Below, piece after piece: positions 1 through 8,842 of a stretch of 64,000 nucleotides of DNA. The position numbers and the translations under genes are program-made. The notes under the pieces are model-generated. The model ran no database searches. It was given only the letters and a program-made list of their open reading frames with translations, and was not told where the DNA came from. The stretch spans positions 1 to 64,000 of the forward strand of contig CADBKZ010000005.1 in assembly GCA_902795355.1 (NCBI GenBank). The letters are read 5' to 3'. Every line of letters begins with the position of its first letter. The stretch's first letter is position 1. The stretch comes from an uncultured Ruminococcus sp. (lineage in GTDB: Bacteria > Bacillota > Clostridia > Oscillospirales > CAG-272).

Positions 1-192
1 TCTCCTTCTCCCCGCAGATTCTTCGCTCTCTTCTTTTCTCTCTCCCTTTTGTTTTTTCTTGCTTTTTTGGTCTCACATCATTGACAAATATACATTTTTT
101 TCAAACTTTGCGAGAAAGGTCTCTTTTTTCTCGTTTTTTTGCATATTTTTGGACTCGCTCGGATTTTGAAATCGGGAAAGGAGATGAGATCC

Positions 193-2439
193 GTGGGCGT
201 TTTTCGGAATCGTCCGTTGGCGTTCGCCTGCGTAATCGCGGCGTTGGCGGCTTTGTTTCTTTCGGCAAACGGCGTTTTGATCCGGTTGCCGCTTGCCGTT
301 TCCTGCCTCGCGGCCGACGCGGGTCTGTTTCTTTTCTCGGCGATCCGGCGGCGGAGCGGAGGGAAGCAAACGGCGGCTTGCCTTGCGCTTTTCCTTTCGG
401 GAATTTTGCTGTTTTCCTCGTGGAGTTTTTTTGATTTGCAGGTCCGCGACCTTGCCGCACGCGAGGGAAGCGCGGTTTCGGCGGAAGGAACGGTTTCCGC
501 CCGCTTGGGAACGGGCGGGGCGCAAAGCCGTTTTGCGCTGGATCTGACCGAACTCGACGGCGCGCGGACTTCGCGCAGGGTTCTGCTCTCCTGCAACTAT
601 CTTTCCGCGCTTCGCGCGGGCGAGCGCGTTCGCCTGACCGCAACGGTTTCCTCGTTTGATGCCGAGGGGGACGCGGCTCAGGCAAACGCGTGGATCGCGG
701 ACGGTTACGCCGGCTTGCTGATCTGCTCCGATCCGGCGGATTGCGCGGTGATCTCCGCCGGAAAACGCTCTTTTCGCATGCGGCTTGCGGAGTGGAACGA
801 GGCGTGTTCCGAACGCCTCGCGAACGCGGTCGGGGGAGAGAATGGCGGCCTTGCGGCGGCGTTTCTTCTCGGCAACCGCTCCCGCCTCTTCGCAACCGAC
901 TCCCTGAATTTCCGCCGCGCCGGCGTTTCCCATCTGCTTGCTTTGAGCGGCCTGCATGTCGGAATCCTGATTGCCGCCGTGGAACGCCTCTTGCGCCTTT
1001 TGCGGGTGCCGCGAACGGCAAGGGCGTTTCCGGTGGTCGGGCTTTCGCTCGTCTATCTCGGGCTAACGGGGGCGTCGCCGTCCACCGTCCGCGCGGCGCT
1101 TATGGCGGTTTTGCTGTATCTCGCGTTTCTCGTCAAACGGAATTACGATTCGTTCACGGCGGTTGCAACCGCGCTGTTCCTGATCCTTGCCGTTCATCCG
1201 TTCGCCGTGGCGGACGTCGGACTGTGGATGTCCTTTTGCGCGGCCGCTTCCATTGTGGTTTTTCTGCCTGCCATCCGTCGCGGGGCGGAGAAGCGCGGCC
1301 GGAACGCCGGCATAGGAGCCGTGCTGCTCGGAAAGCTGAAAAAAGCGTTGTTGTTCGCGCTTGCGGCGGGGTGCTTCGCCTTTTGCGCCACCCTGCCGTT
1401 GACCGCGAAATTGTTCGGCGAAGCCTCGGTCCTCTCGGTCCCGCTCACAATGCTTCTCTCTCCGCTTGTCGCGGCGGCTCTGGTCCTTTCGGCGGTTTCA
1501 TTGATCGCCCCGCTCCCGCCGATCGTGTTTGCCGCTTCCCGCACGCTTGGCGCAATCCGCGCGGCGGTTTCGCGCGCGGCGGATTTCCGCGGGGTCACGG
1601 TGCGGATGGCAGACCGCCGGACGGTTTTGCTGTTGGCGGCCGCGGCCGTCGCGCTCCTGCTTTGCGCGGTCGTTCGCCTGCGGCGGCGCGTTCTGCTCGG
1701 AATACCGATTTTGCTTGCGATTGCCGCCATCGGCTCCGCGTATGCCGCCGTTCCGCCCCGACGGGCGGGCGTATCGGCCTCGTATACCAACGGTGGCGGG
1801 TATGAATATCTGACGTTCGCGGCGGGCGGGAAAGCGGTGATTGCCGATGTTTCCGCGGGGAACCGGAACTACGCGTCTGATGCGATCCGCGTCCTGCACG
1901 GCAACGGATGCACCGAATTGGAAGCTTTGGTACTGACGCATTACCACTCCTCGGCAACCTACCTGCTCAACACGTTCGCGGGCAAAATCAAGGTGCGGAG
2001 CCTTTACTTGCCCGTTCCGCTGACCGCCGACGAATCGGCGATTGCCGCGCGGATCTTTGAGGAAGCGGAGCGGCTCGGGGTGCGGTGCGTCCTTTCGGAT
2101 ACCTGCGCCGTTGACGGACTGACCCTGCAAACGACCCGCGACCGGACGGACGGGGAACCCGCCGTTCTGCTCTCGGCCGCCGCGGGGGAACAAACGGCGG
2201 TATGGTTCAACGCGAAAGCGGGGACGCCGGAGCGCGAAACGCTTCTGCGGGAGTTTTTGACGCGCGCGGATGTTGTAATCGTCGGGTCGCACGGGGTTTC
2301 GGCCGGAACCGTCTACCCCTTGCCGGAATGTCGGGCGGGAACCGTCCTTCTCGGGGCGGGCTGGGAGACCGTTTCGGGTCTGCCGCCCCACGCCGAAGCC
2401 GTTGTTCCGCCGCAAACGGCGGGATTCCGCATAAAATAA
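193..2439 (+). CDS. comEC: ComEC/Rec2-family DNA uptake channel
   Basis: Polytopic inner-membrane protein of about 748 residues; the family passes single-stranded DNA into the cytoplasm during competence. It shows the usual order: two N-terminal membrane segments, an OB-like soluble part, the competence domain with the hallmark SHLLALSGLHVG, many hydrophobic segments, and a C-terminal metallo-beta-lactamase-like domain. That last domain looks catalytically dead: the expected HxHxDH is replaced by THYHSSAT. I chose GTG 193 because AAAGGAG (177-183) lies 9 bases upstream; the in-frame ATGs at 139 and 184 have no usable ribosome site. The 192 bases before it are pyrimidine-rich and hold no gene I can see. 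Confidence 0.85.
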   Translation: MGVFRNRPLAFACVIAALAALFLSANGVLIRLPLAVSCLAADAGLFLFSAIRRRSGGKQTAACLALFLSGILLFSSWSFFDLQVRDLAAREGSAVSAEGTVSARLGTGGAQSRFALDLTELDGARTSRRVLLSCNYLSALRAGERVRLTATVSSFDAEGDAAQANAWIADGYAGLLICSDPADCAVISAGKRSFRMRLAEWNEACSERLANAVGGENGGLAAAFLLGNRSRLFATDSLNFRRAGVSHLLALSGLHVGILIAAVERLLRLLRVPRTARAFPVVGLSLVYLGLTGASPSTVRAALMAVLLYLAFLVKRNYDSFTAVATALFLILAVHPFAVADVGLWMSFCAAASIVVFLPAIRRGAEKRGRNAGIGAVLLGKLKKALLFALAAGCFAFCATLPLTAKLFGEASVLSVPLTMLLSPLVAAALVLSAVSLIAPLPPIVFAASRTLGAIRAAVSRAADFRGVTVRMADRRTVLLLAAAAVALLLCAVVRLRRRVLLGIPILLAIAAIGSAYAAVPPRRAGVSASYTNGGGYEYLTFAAGGKAVIADVSAGNRNYASDAIRVLHGNGCTELEALVLTHYHSSATYLLNTFAGKIKVRSLYLPVPLTADESAIAARIFEEAERLGVRCVLSDTCAVDGLTLQTTRDRTDGEPAVLLSAAAGEQTAVWFNAKAGTPERETLLREFLTRADVVIVGSHGVSAGTVYPLPECRAGTVLLGAGWETVSGLPPHAEAVVPPQTAGFRIK

Positions 2440-2451
2440 GTTTTGCAAACG

Positions 2452-2482
2452 GCCGCTTTTCCGTGACGAAAGGCGGCTTTTT
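2452..2482 (+). terminator. Intrinsic terminator after comEC
   Basis: Nine-base-pair stem, 2452-2460 with 2469-2477 (one G-T pair), followed by TTTTT. It separates comEC from the dipicolinate genes. Confidence 0.75.
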
Positions 2483-2492
2483 ATCATATTCT
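2466..2492 (+). promoter_or_regulatory. Possible SigK-type promoter for dpaAB
   Basis: AC at 2466-2467, 17 bases, then CATATTCT at 2485-2492, which fits the SigK pattern AC / CATAnnnT. In Bacillus the dpa operon is mother-cell, SigK-controlled. No good sigma-A promoter is visible before dpaA. The -35 part lies inside the preceding terminator hairpin. Short degenerate motif, so low confidence. Confidence 0.3.
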
Positions 2493-2595
2493 GTCAGTGT
2501 TGGAGAATGCGGACGCGCGCAAAGAATACGGCGCGCCGCGTTCCGCGTTGCGGCCGCGGGGAAAAACAGGCGGTTCCAACGGAAAGGCGGTCAAT

Positions 2596-3441
2596 ATGCC
2601 CATTTTGGCGATTATCGGCGGGGACGCGAGGCAGGAGCGAATGGCAAAAACGTTTGCGGAGCGCGGATATACGGTGCGTACATTCGGCCTTGCAAACGGA
2701 GAAAACCGTTCGCTCGGCGAAACGGTCCGGCAAGCGAACGCCGTAATCCTGCCCGTTCCCGCCACGCGCGACGGCGAGCGCGTTCCAACCTCTTCCGGTG
2801 GCGGAGTCCCTTTTTCGGCGTTGCTGCCGTTGCTCGACCCCGCCGCGCTTTTGCTCGGCGGAATGTTGCCGGAATCGTGGATCCGTTCCTTTGCGGCGCG
2901 CGGCGGCAGAACGGCGGATTATTACCGCGAGGAAACCGTTGCGCTGCGAAATGCGCTGCCAACGGTCGAGGGCGCACTGCGATTGGCCATGGAATCGCTT
3001 CCGGTCACGCTCTTCGGAACGCGGCTTGCGGTGGTCGGGTACGGGCGGATCGGCTCGCTCCTGACCGAAAAGCTGGTTGCGCTCGGGGCGCGCGTTGCGG
3101 TTCTTGCGCGCTCGCCGGCGGCTCGCGCGGCCGCGGAGCTGCGCGGGGCGAAAGCGTTCCCGCTCAGCGGGGAAGCGATTCGTGCCATTGCGGATTGCCG
3201 CCTGATTTTCAACACCGTTCCCGCCCGCGTATTCCGCGCGGAAGACCTGCGCGCGCTCCCGTCCGGCTGTGTGCTGATGGAGCTTGCGTCGGCGTCGGGC
3301 GGCTTTGACCCGAAGGAAGCCGAGGCGGCGGGCCTGCGTGTGATCCCCGCGCCCGCGCTGCCACGTTTTTATCCCGAAACGGCGGGGCGGATTCTTGCCG
3401 ACGCGATCTGCGGGATCTTGGAGAACGGTACGACCTTGTAA
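2596..3441 (+). CDS. dpaA: Dipicolinate synthase subunit A
   Basis: With DpaB it oxidises the lysine-pathway intermediate to dipicolinic acid in the mother cell, the spore-core chelator of calcium. The 281-residue product has an N-terminal Rossmann-like part (IIGGDARQ) and a second NAD(P)-binding motif GYGRIG at about 148-153. The start ATG 2596 has GGAAAGGCGG just upstream; an in-frame ATG at 2497 would add 33 unconserved residues and has no ribosome site. It is 16 bases before dpaB, so the two are one operon. This is strong evidence that the organism sporulates. Confidence 0.9.
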   Translation: MPILAIIGGDARQERMAKTFAERGYTVRTFGLANGENRSLGETVRQANAVILPVPATRDGERVPTSSGGGVPFSALLPLLDPAALLLGGMLPESWIRSFAARGGRTADYYREETVALRNALPTVEGALRLAMESLPVTLFGTRLAVVGYGRIGSLLTEKLVALGARVAVLARSPAARAAAELRGAKAFPLSGEAIRAIADCRLIFNTVPARVFRAEDLRALPSGCVLMELASASGGFDPKEAEAAGLRVIPAPALPRFYPETAGRILADAICGILENGTTL

Positions 3442-3457
3442 GAAAGGAAAAACGAGA

Positions 3458-4018
3458 ATGTTGGGTTATGCTTTCTGCGGTTCTTTTTGCACGCATCGGC
3501 GTGCGCTCGCGGAACTGCGGAACCTGCGGGAAGCAAACTTCGATGTGCTTCCCATAATGAGCGAAACGGTTTGGAACACCGATACGAGGTTCGGGCGGGC
3601 GAGCGACCTGAAACAGGCGGTGGAAGAGCTTTGCGGGCGGCCGATTGTGCATACCGTTGCGGGGGCCGAACCCATCGGCCCGAGCGGAAATCTGGAAGCG
3701 TTGATCGTTTCCCCCTGCACGGGGAACACGCTCGCCAAAATCGCCGGCGGAATTACCGATACGGCGGTTTGCATGGCGGTCAAGGCGCAGTTGCGGAGCG
3801 ACCGGCCGGTGATCCTTGCGCTCGCTTCCAACGACGCAATGTCGGCCAACCTGAAAAACATCGCGGCGCTGCTTTCGCGCAAGCAGGTGTATTTCGTGCC
3901 GATGAAACAGGATGATCCCGTTTCCAAACCGCATTCCTTGGTTGCCGATTTCAGCTTGCTTTCCGAAACGTTGCGCGCGGCGTCGGACGGTCGTCAGTAC
4001 CGCCCTTTGTTTCTTTGA
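3458..4018 (+). CDS. dpaB: Dipicolinate synthase subunit B (flavoprotein)
   Basis: 186-residue flavoprotein-family subunit that partners DpaA in dipicolinate synthesis. Typical features are the N-terminal GYAFCGSFCTHRRAL, and SPCTGNTLAKIAGGITD, a flavin-phosphate binding stretch. ATG 3458 follows AAGAAAGGAAAAACGAG. The 3' end overlaps the convergent spoVB-like gene by 68 bases (3951-4018), an unusual arrangement; the last 20 or so residues here are the variable tail of the family. Confidence 0.9.
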   Translation: MLGYAFCGSFCTHRRALAELRNLREANFDVLPIMSETVWNTDTRFGRASDLKQAVEELCGRPIVHTVAGAEPIGPSGNLEALIVSPCTGNTLAKIAGGITDTAVCMAVKAQLRSDRPVILALASNDAMSANLKNIAALLSRKQVYFVPMKQDDPVSKPHSLVADFSLLSETLRAASDGRQYRPLFL

Positions 4019-5579
4019 ACGCCGCGTCGGACGGTTCGTCGGTTTTGCGGAAGAGCGTGCGGATCCATGCGCGCTCTTCTTTTCCGATACTGCCCGAAAG
4101 CGTAACGAAGAGCAGATAAAAGCCCGCGCCGAGGAGCAAATGCGCGAAAACGGCGGATTTTCCGGCGGCAACGCTCCCGATCAGTTTCAGAACCCCGCGC
4201 GCGGCGAACGAGGCGCCGACGACCGAGCAGAGCGGCAGATAGACCCATTTGCACACTTTCGGAACGGTTCCGCTGACTTTCAGCAACCGGTGAACGCTCA
4301 AAACCGTGTTGAACAGTTCCGATACATAAATCGTGACCAGATAGCCGTTGATCCCGAAACGGGGAACCAGAATCCAGACGAGGACCACCGAAAGTCCCGC
4401 GTCGGCAATGTTGATTACCATGGAGCGGAACTGCTCGCCCAAGCCTTTGAGCATGGCGTCGGTCGCGGTGTCAACATACATGATCGGGATGAGCGGAGCG
4501 AGAATCCGCAGGTATTTTCCGGTTTCGGTCGCGGGGTAGAGAACGTTTCCGAGCTCCCCCGAAAAGCAGACGAGAATGCCCGCAACGCCAATGGAGAAGA
4601 TCAGCGAGAAGTGCCACACGCGCGAGATCATGTAGCGGATGCGAACCCGACTGCCCAGAACGTTGCATTCCGCCAGCGCGGGGATCAGCAGCCCCGAGAA
4701 TGCGCCGATGATCGCGGCGGGGTAGAGGATGATGGGAAGCGCCATGCTGTGGATGCTCCCGTAGGCGGCGAGCGCGGCGGCATGGGAAGCGCCGCTGTTG
4801 CGCAGGCCCTCGGGAATCAGAATGTGTTCCAAGGTCAAAAGCCCCGAGCGGGCGTAGGTCGTCAACGCCACGGGGAGCGTAATTTTCACGAGCCTGCGCC
4901 CTTCCGCGGAGGAATTTACGCCGCTTGGAGCGGGGAAATGGCGTTTGCGGTCGGCAAGATAGAGGCCAAACTCCAAGAGAAAGGAGAGAATTTCGGCGAG
5001 CGCGCCGCCGAGCACCAGCGCAATCAGGATATGCTCGGCGTCGTTTCCCGCGAAAAAAGCGAGCAGATACATGCAAATGCCAATGCGCAAGCCCTGCTCG
5101 CAAACCTGCCCCGCCGCGCTTTTCGCCGAGCGGCGCACCGCCGTAAAATAGCCGCCGAACACCGAGGAGAGCGACAGGAGAGGCAGCGTAATTGCGAAAA
5201 GCCGGAGCGAAACGGTCACGCGCGCGTCCTTGATCCAATAGCGGGCGATCGTTCCCGCGCCGCCCGCGAGCAGCAACGAGGCGGTAACGCCGAAAAAAAG
5301 CGCGTAAGCGACCGCGCGGCGCATCAGCCCCGTCACGCGTTCGGGATTCCCGCCGCTGACCGTTTCCGTTACCATGCGCGTGGTTCCGAGGTGGATTCCC
5401 GAGGTGGCAAAGGTCAGGGCAAATCCGTAAACGCCGGACATCAGGGAAAACAGCCCCATGGCCTCGGCTCCCGCGCGGTTGGAAATGGCAATCTGGAACC
5501 AAACGCCAACCGTTCGCATCAGCAATGCGGCTACGGCAAGCAGAACCGCGTCGCGGAAAATTTGTTTGGCTTGCTTCAT
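3951..5579 (-). CDS. spoVB: SpoVB/MurJ-type lipid flippase (MOP superfamily)
   Basis: 542-residue polytopic membrane protein of the polysaccharide-export/MATE-like superfamily, most like stage V sporulation protein B, which is needed for spore cortex. The N-terminus (AKQIFRDAVLLAVAALLMRTVG) and the segment RMVTETVSGGNPE are SpoVB-like, and about 14 hydrophobic segments follow. The C-terminal tail of about 45 residues is hydrophilic and partly encoded opposite the end of dpaB. Start at 5579 has GAGGGA upstream on the minus strand. Its place beside dpaAB fits a sporulation role; a vegetative MurJ/RfbX-like role cannot be excluded. Confidence 0.8.
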   Translation of the reverse strand: MKQAKQIFRDAVLLAVAALLMRTVGVWFQIAISNRAGAEAMGLFSLMSGVYGFALTFATSGIHLGTTRMVTETVSGGNPERVTGLMRRAVAYALFFGVTASLLLAGGAGTIARYWIKDARVTVSLRLFAITLPLLSLSSVFGGYFTAVRRSAKSAAGQVCEQGLRIGICMYLLAFFAGNDAEHILIALVLGGALAEILSFLLEFGLYLADRKRHFPAPSGVNSSAEGRRLVKITLPVALTTYARSGLLTLEHILIPEGLRNSGASHAAALAAYGSIHSMALPIILYPAAIIGAFSGLLIPALAECNVLGSRVRIRYMISRVWHFSLIFSIGVAGILVCFSGELGNVLYPATETGKYLRILAPLIPIMYVDTATDAMLKGLGEQFRSMVINIADAGLSVVLVWILVPRFGINGYLVTIYVSELFNTVLSVHRLLKVSGTVPKVCKWVYLPLCSVVGASFAARGVLKLIGSVAAGKSAVFAHLLLGAGFYLLFVTLSGSIGKEERAWIRTLFRKTDEPSDAAFKETKGGTDDRPTPRATFRKAS

Positions 5580-5743
5580 GTTTTCCCTCGCTTTCCTACA
5601 TTCCGTTTCATTTTATGCGCCGGAACGGCGGAATATGGTTGGCAAGTTGAATCAAACTGCACAAAACAAAGCGGATTATTTTTATGTAATTTGTTCACAT
5701 AAAACGGAAATAAGGAAAAACGGAAAAATATTGAAAAAGCCTA

Positions 5744-5772
5744 TTGACAAAATCGCGCTGTTGTTTTATCAT
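5744..5772 (+). promoter_or_regulatory. Sigma-A promoter for rubredoxin
   Basis: TTGACA 5744-5749, 17 bases, TATCAT 5767-5772. The 330-base gap 5580-5909 holds this promoter, about 140 bases of leader, and an inverted repeat TTTTATGT/ACATAAAA near 5684-5708 that could be an operator; I see no gene in it. Confidence 0.75.
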
Positions 5773-5909
5773 ATTATATGCCATTGCCGATGCGGTTTTG
5801 GCAAAAAGTCGGCTGCGGCGGTTCCTTCCCGAGTTCTTTGAAACAGAGAAACCGGACCGCGCCGATCCGTCAATTCGTTTTCTATTCCAAAAAAAGGAGA
5901 AGGACATTC

Positions 5910-6089
5910 ATGGCAAAACACTACATTTGCGAGGTCTGCGGCTACGAATACAATCCGGCTGACGGAGACCCCGACAACGGGATTGATCCGGAAACCGATT
6001 TTGAGGACCTGCCCGACGATTGGGTTTGTCCGCTTTGCGGCGCCACAAAAGAAGATTTTACCGTTGAAGAAGTGGAAGACGACGAATGA
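5910..6089 (+). CDS. Rubredoxin
   Basis: 59-residue electron carrier with one Fe(Cys)4 centre. Ligands are C7 and C10 (CEVC) and C40 and C43 (CPLC), with the conserved GYEYNP and DDWVCPLCG segments. The acidic C-terminal tail is usual. ATG 5910 sits behind AAAAAGGAGAAGG. Such proteins serve oxygen and peroxide detoxification in anaerobes; the gene is monocistronic, with its own promoter and terminator, so the partner is not shown by context. Confidence 0.95.
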   Translation: MAKHYICEVCGYEYNPADGDPDNGIDPETDFEDLPDDWVCPLCGATKEDFTVEEVEDDE

Positions 6090-6100
6090 TTCGCGTCGAA

Positions 6101-6143
6101 AAAACGGCTCCGTGCGTTTGCACGGAGCCGTTTTTGTGTTTTT
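6101..6143. terminator. Bidirectional terminator, rubredoxin / DUF4037 operon
   Basis: Perfect 12-base-pair stem 6104-6115 with 6120-6131, loop GTTT, flanked by an A-run on the left and a T-run on the right, so it can end both convergent transcripts. Confidence 0.9.
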
Positions 6144-6146
6144 GGG

Positions 6147-7088
6147 TCAGACCGCGGCGAAAATATTGCGGTTGCGAAGGTCCGGGTCGGCGATCGCGTC
6201 GTTGACCGAGTAGGCGTGCTTTTCAAGGTCGCCGCAAACGGCTTTGGTCAGTTTTTGTTCCATCAGCTCGCCAATGATCATTGCGGCAACGTCCTCGATT
6301 ACGAGATACTTGGTTTCGGGCAGATCGCCGGTATTTTCGGTAGTCAGGAGAAATTCAAGGGTTTCCGCGAGGTTCGGAAATTTCGGCAGCTCGCGCATGG
6401 CGCGGAAGCTCCATTTATAGTAGGGCATATGAACGCGGTTGAGCAGAAATACCGTTTGCATGGCCGCTTTGCAGAAGTCGATTGCGGCAAGCTGCGCCGC
6501 GCCGGTTTCCCCATGGGCAAGGCAGCGGTTGTAGTTGTATTGCCCCGCCTGCGCCATCAGGAGCAGATTTCCCGCAAGTTTCTTGCGCCGGATGTCCTCG
6601 GGCATGTTCCGAAGAGAGGCGCGGACGGCGGAAAAAAGCCCGAGGTCGTCGCGGAATATCTCGCCGTTGGTTGCCTCGGCAAGCGAATAGGAGGGAAGCG
6701 ACAGCCATTGCGACGTCGTAAGCCGACCGTCGCGCGAGCCGGTTCTCGCTTCGTAAAAGTCCCCCATGCGGATCACGCCGTGGCGGTTGCCGCCAACGGG
6801 ACCGATGCTCTGGCGTTGGAACCCGAGATATTCCTTGGGCAGTTTCGCATAGGCGCGTTCGAGGCGGAAACAAACCTGACGGTCCACAAGGTCTTCCTCG
6901 GGAAGAAAGAGGCAGAACCCGGGTTCAAAATCGTGGTCGCGGGAAATTTCGTCGTCGTAGCCGAAGCATTCCGACCCGCCGCCCGCCAATCCCACGGCAA
7001 TAATCGGTTCCAGCTCGGGAAACTGTTCGCGGATCATCGGCGCGCCGTATTCCTCGTAAAACCCGCGCGCGAGTTCAATTCCGTTCAT
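6147..7088 (-). CDS. DUF4037 protein, nucleotidyltransferase-like
   Basis: 313 residues. The N-terminal part carries a nucleotidyltransferase-fold signature: GLAGGGSE (34-40) followed by D45/D46 and the acidic pair D51 and D53 (RDHDFE). Family members are annotated DUF4037 and their substrate is unknown. The rest is mostly helical. It is the last gene of the minus-strand operon trmB-truB-TPR-DUF4037 and its first 14 bases overlap the end of the TPR gene, so the two are translationally coupled and probably act together. I infer a nucleotide-transfer or antibiotic-modifying type chemistry only from the fold motif. Confidence 0.7.
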   Translation of the reverse strand: MNGIELARGFYEEYGAPMIREQFPELEPIIAVGLAGGGSECFGYDDEISRDHDFEPGFCLFLPEEDLVDRQVCFRLERAYAKLPKEYLGFQRQSIGPVGGNRHGVIRMGDFYEARTGSRDGRLTTSQWLSLPSYSLAEATNGEIFRDDLGLFSAVRASLRNMPEDIRRKKLAGNLLLMAQAGQYNYNRCLAHGETGAAQLAAIDFCKAAMQTVFLLNRVHMPYYKWSFRAMRELPKFPNLAETLEFLLTTENTGDLPETKYLVIEDVAAMIIGELMEQKLTKAVCGDLEKHAYSVNDAIADPDLRNRNIFAAV

Positions 7089-7914
7089 AAATCGCGTTCG
7101 CCCTTTCCGTCAGCTCCGCGGCATAGGCGAAGTGACCGTAATAGCCGAATGTCGGCGCGCATTTCTCGCATACAAAAGCATAATTCCCATCATGCGGGAG
7201 CGTCTTTGTTTCCAGCAGTTCCCGCGCCGCCGCAAGGCAGGCGTCAATCGCCTCGGAGCCGTTTTCAAGGCCGTTTTCGGCCTCTTCGAGGTTGGCGAGG
7301 TTGAGGTAGGTCACGGCGGCTTCCGGCTCGCCGTTCGCAATTCCGGACATAATGGAAAGGGCCTTGGCGTAAAGCTCCCGCGCTTCGGGGAAGCGGCCGA
7401 GGTCGGTCAATGCCAGCCCCATGTTGTTGCAAAGCCCCGCGAGCAGGGGATCGTTCGGCTTCAGGTTGGCTTCGTAGATCGCCCGTGCCTTTTCAAAAAA
7501 GGGAATTGCGGCGTCCGCCATGCCGAACGCTTTCCGAACGGTTGCGGCGTTGACATACGCGGTTCCCGCGCTGACCGTGTTTTCAATGCCGCATTTGCCG
7601 ATCAGGGCGAGCGCGCGGTCGGAATTTTCCATGGCGGACTCCCGACGGCCGAGCTTGCGGTAAAGCCCCATCAGCTCGTTGCGCAGTTGAAATTCGCCGC
7701 GCAGATCGCGGTCGAGTCCTGCCTCGTTGACCCAATAAAGCAACAGCCGCTCCGCGCCCGCATAGTCGTTGCGGTCCAGAAACGCGTCCAGCTTCTCGAT
7801 CACGCGCGTTGCGGGAATGGGGCGGATCGGCGGTTCGGCTTCGTATTGGTCAGTGCAGAACGGGCATTGCGGGTCGGTATAATCCTCTCGGTTCAAAGGC
7901 GTTTTTTCGTTCAT
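7075..7914 (-). CDS. Tetratricopeptide-repeat protein with paired CxxC motifs
   Basis: 279 residues. A short N-terminal segment holds CPFC (17-20), then several TPR-like helical pairs follow (for example NNMGLALTDLGRFPEARELY), and near the C-terminus there is CEKC. The two CxxC pairs could join to bind one metal, which is inference. TPR proteins are scaffolds; the overlap with the DUF4037 gene suggests that protein is its partner. Ten bases separate it from truB upstream. ATG 7914 has GGAGAG close upstream on the minus strand. Confidence 0.75.
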   Translation of the reverse strand: MNEKTPLNREDYTDPQCPFCTDQYEAEPPIRPIPATRVIEKLDAFLDRNDYAGAERLLLYWVNEAGLDRDLRGEFQLRNELMGLYRKLGRRESAMENSDRALALIGKCGIENTVSAGTAYVNAATVRKAFGMADAAIPFFEKARAIYEANLKPNDPLLAGLCNNMGLALTDLGRFPEARELYAKALSIMSGIANGEPEAAVTYLNLANLEEAENGLENGSEAIDACLAAARELLETKTLPHDGNYAFVCEKCAPTFGYYGHFAYAAELTERANAIYERN

Positions 7915-7924
7915 AAAACTCTCC

Positions 7925-8842
7925 TTACAGAAAAAAGGTTTTCAAGGCCTTTATTGCAGGCCCTTCTTCGGTTTCCATAACCTCGCCGAGCGCGAAAAAG
8001 CGGTTGGACGCACTGCAAAGACGAACGCGCGCGCCGACGGGAAAATCGGTTTTCAGTTTCTTTTGCGCAACGGCGCAGCCGCCGCGGATCAGCTTTTCGT
8101 GAAAGGCTTGCAGGGGGACGGCGGGAAGCGACGCAAACAGGGATTCCACGGGGCGCAGGCAGGCAAGGCGGGTCTGCTCGTCCATTTCGGAAAGTTCGTC
8201 CGCCGTGTGCGCCTCGCCCAGCGAAAATCCGCCGGTCTCGATCCGGCAAAGGTTTGCCATAACGCCCCCGCACCCGAGCGACGCGCCGATGTCCTCGCAG
8301 AGCGTGCGGATGTAGGTGCCGCCCGAGCAGGTAACGTCCAATCGGTAGTCGGTCGGCCGATCGGTCGGAGCCGCTTCAAGGCGATAAACGGTAACGGGGC
8401 GGGCGGGGCGATCCACAGTTTCTCCGCGCCGCGCGAGGTCCACCAGCTTCCGGCCGCCGATCTTGATGGCCGAGTACATCGGCGGCGTTTGCATGATCTC
8501 TCCGCGAAAGCGGGGAAGAACGGCCTGAACGGCGGCGTTGTTCGGTATTTCGGCGGTTGTGGAGAGAACGGTTCCCGTGGTGTCGCCCGAATCGGTCGTA
8601 ACGCCGAGGCGCAGGGTCGCCGCGTAGGATTTCCGTTCGCTCATCAGGTATTCGGACGCTTTTGCCGCACGGCCGACCAGCACCACCAGAACGCCGGTTG
8701 CCATGGGGTCGAGCGTTCCCGTATGCCCCACGCGGCGCGTTCCGAACAGGCGGCGCACTTTTCCAACGATGTCGTGCGAGGTTACGCCCGCGTGCTTGTT
8801 GACGATCAGAACGCCGCAGGGTTCCGGATGGTTTTCAAACAT
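7925..8842 (-). CDS. truB: tRNA pseudouridine-55 synthase
   Basis: 305-residue enzyme that makes the T-loop pseudouridine of tRNA. The catalytic aspartate is D45 in HTGTLDPMATGVL, preceded by GVLIVNKHAGVTSHD. A PUA-like C-terminal part follows. Start at 8842 gives the conserved N-terminus; a longer in-frame reading to 9019 would run through trmB and is not supported. Its start overlaps the end of trmB by 8 bases, so two tRNA-modifying genes are co-translated. Confidence 0.93.
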   Translation of the reverse strand: MFENHPEPCGVLIVNKHAGVTSHDIVGKVRRLFGTRRVGHTGTLDPMATGVLVVLVGRAAKASEYLMSERKSYAATLRLGVTTDSGDTTGTVLSTTAEIPNNAAVQAVLPRFRGEIMQTPPMYSAIKIGGRKLVDLARRGETVDRPARPVTVYRLEAAPTDRPTDYRLDVTCSGGTYIRTLCEDIGASLGCGGVMANLCRIETGGFSLGEAHTADELSEMDEQTRLACLRPVESLFASLPAVPLQAFHEKLIRGGCAVAQKKLKTDFPVGARVRLCSASNRFFALGEVMETEEGPAIKALKTFFL

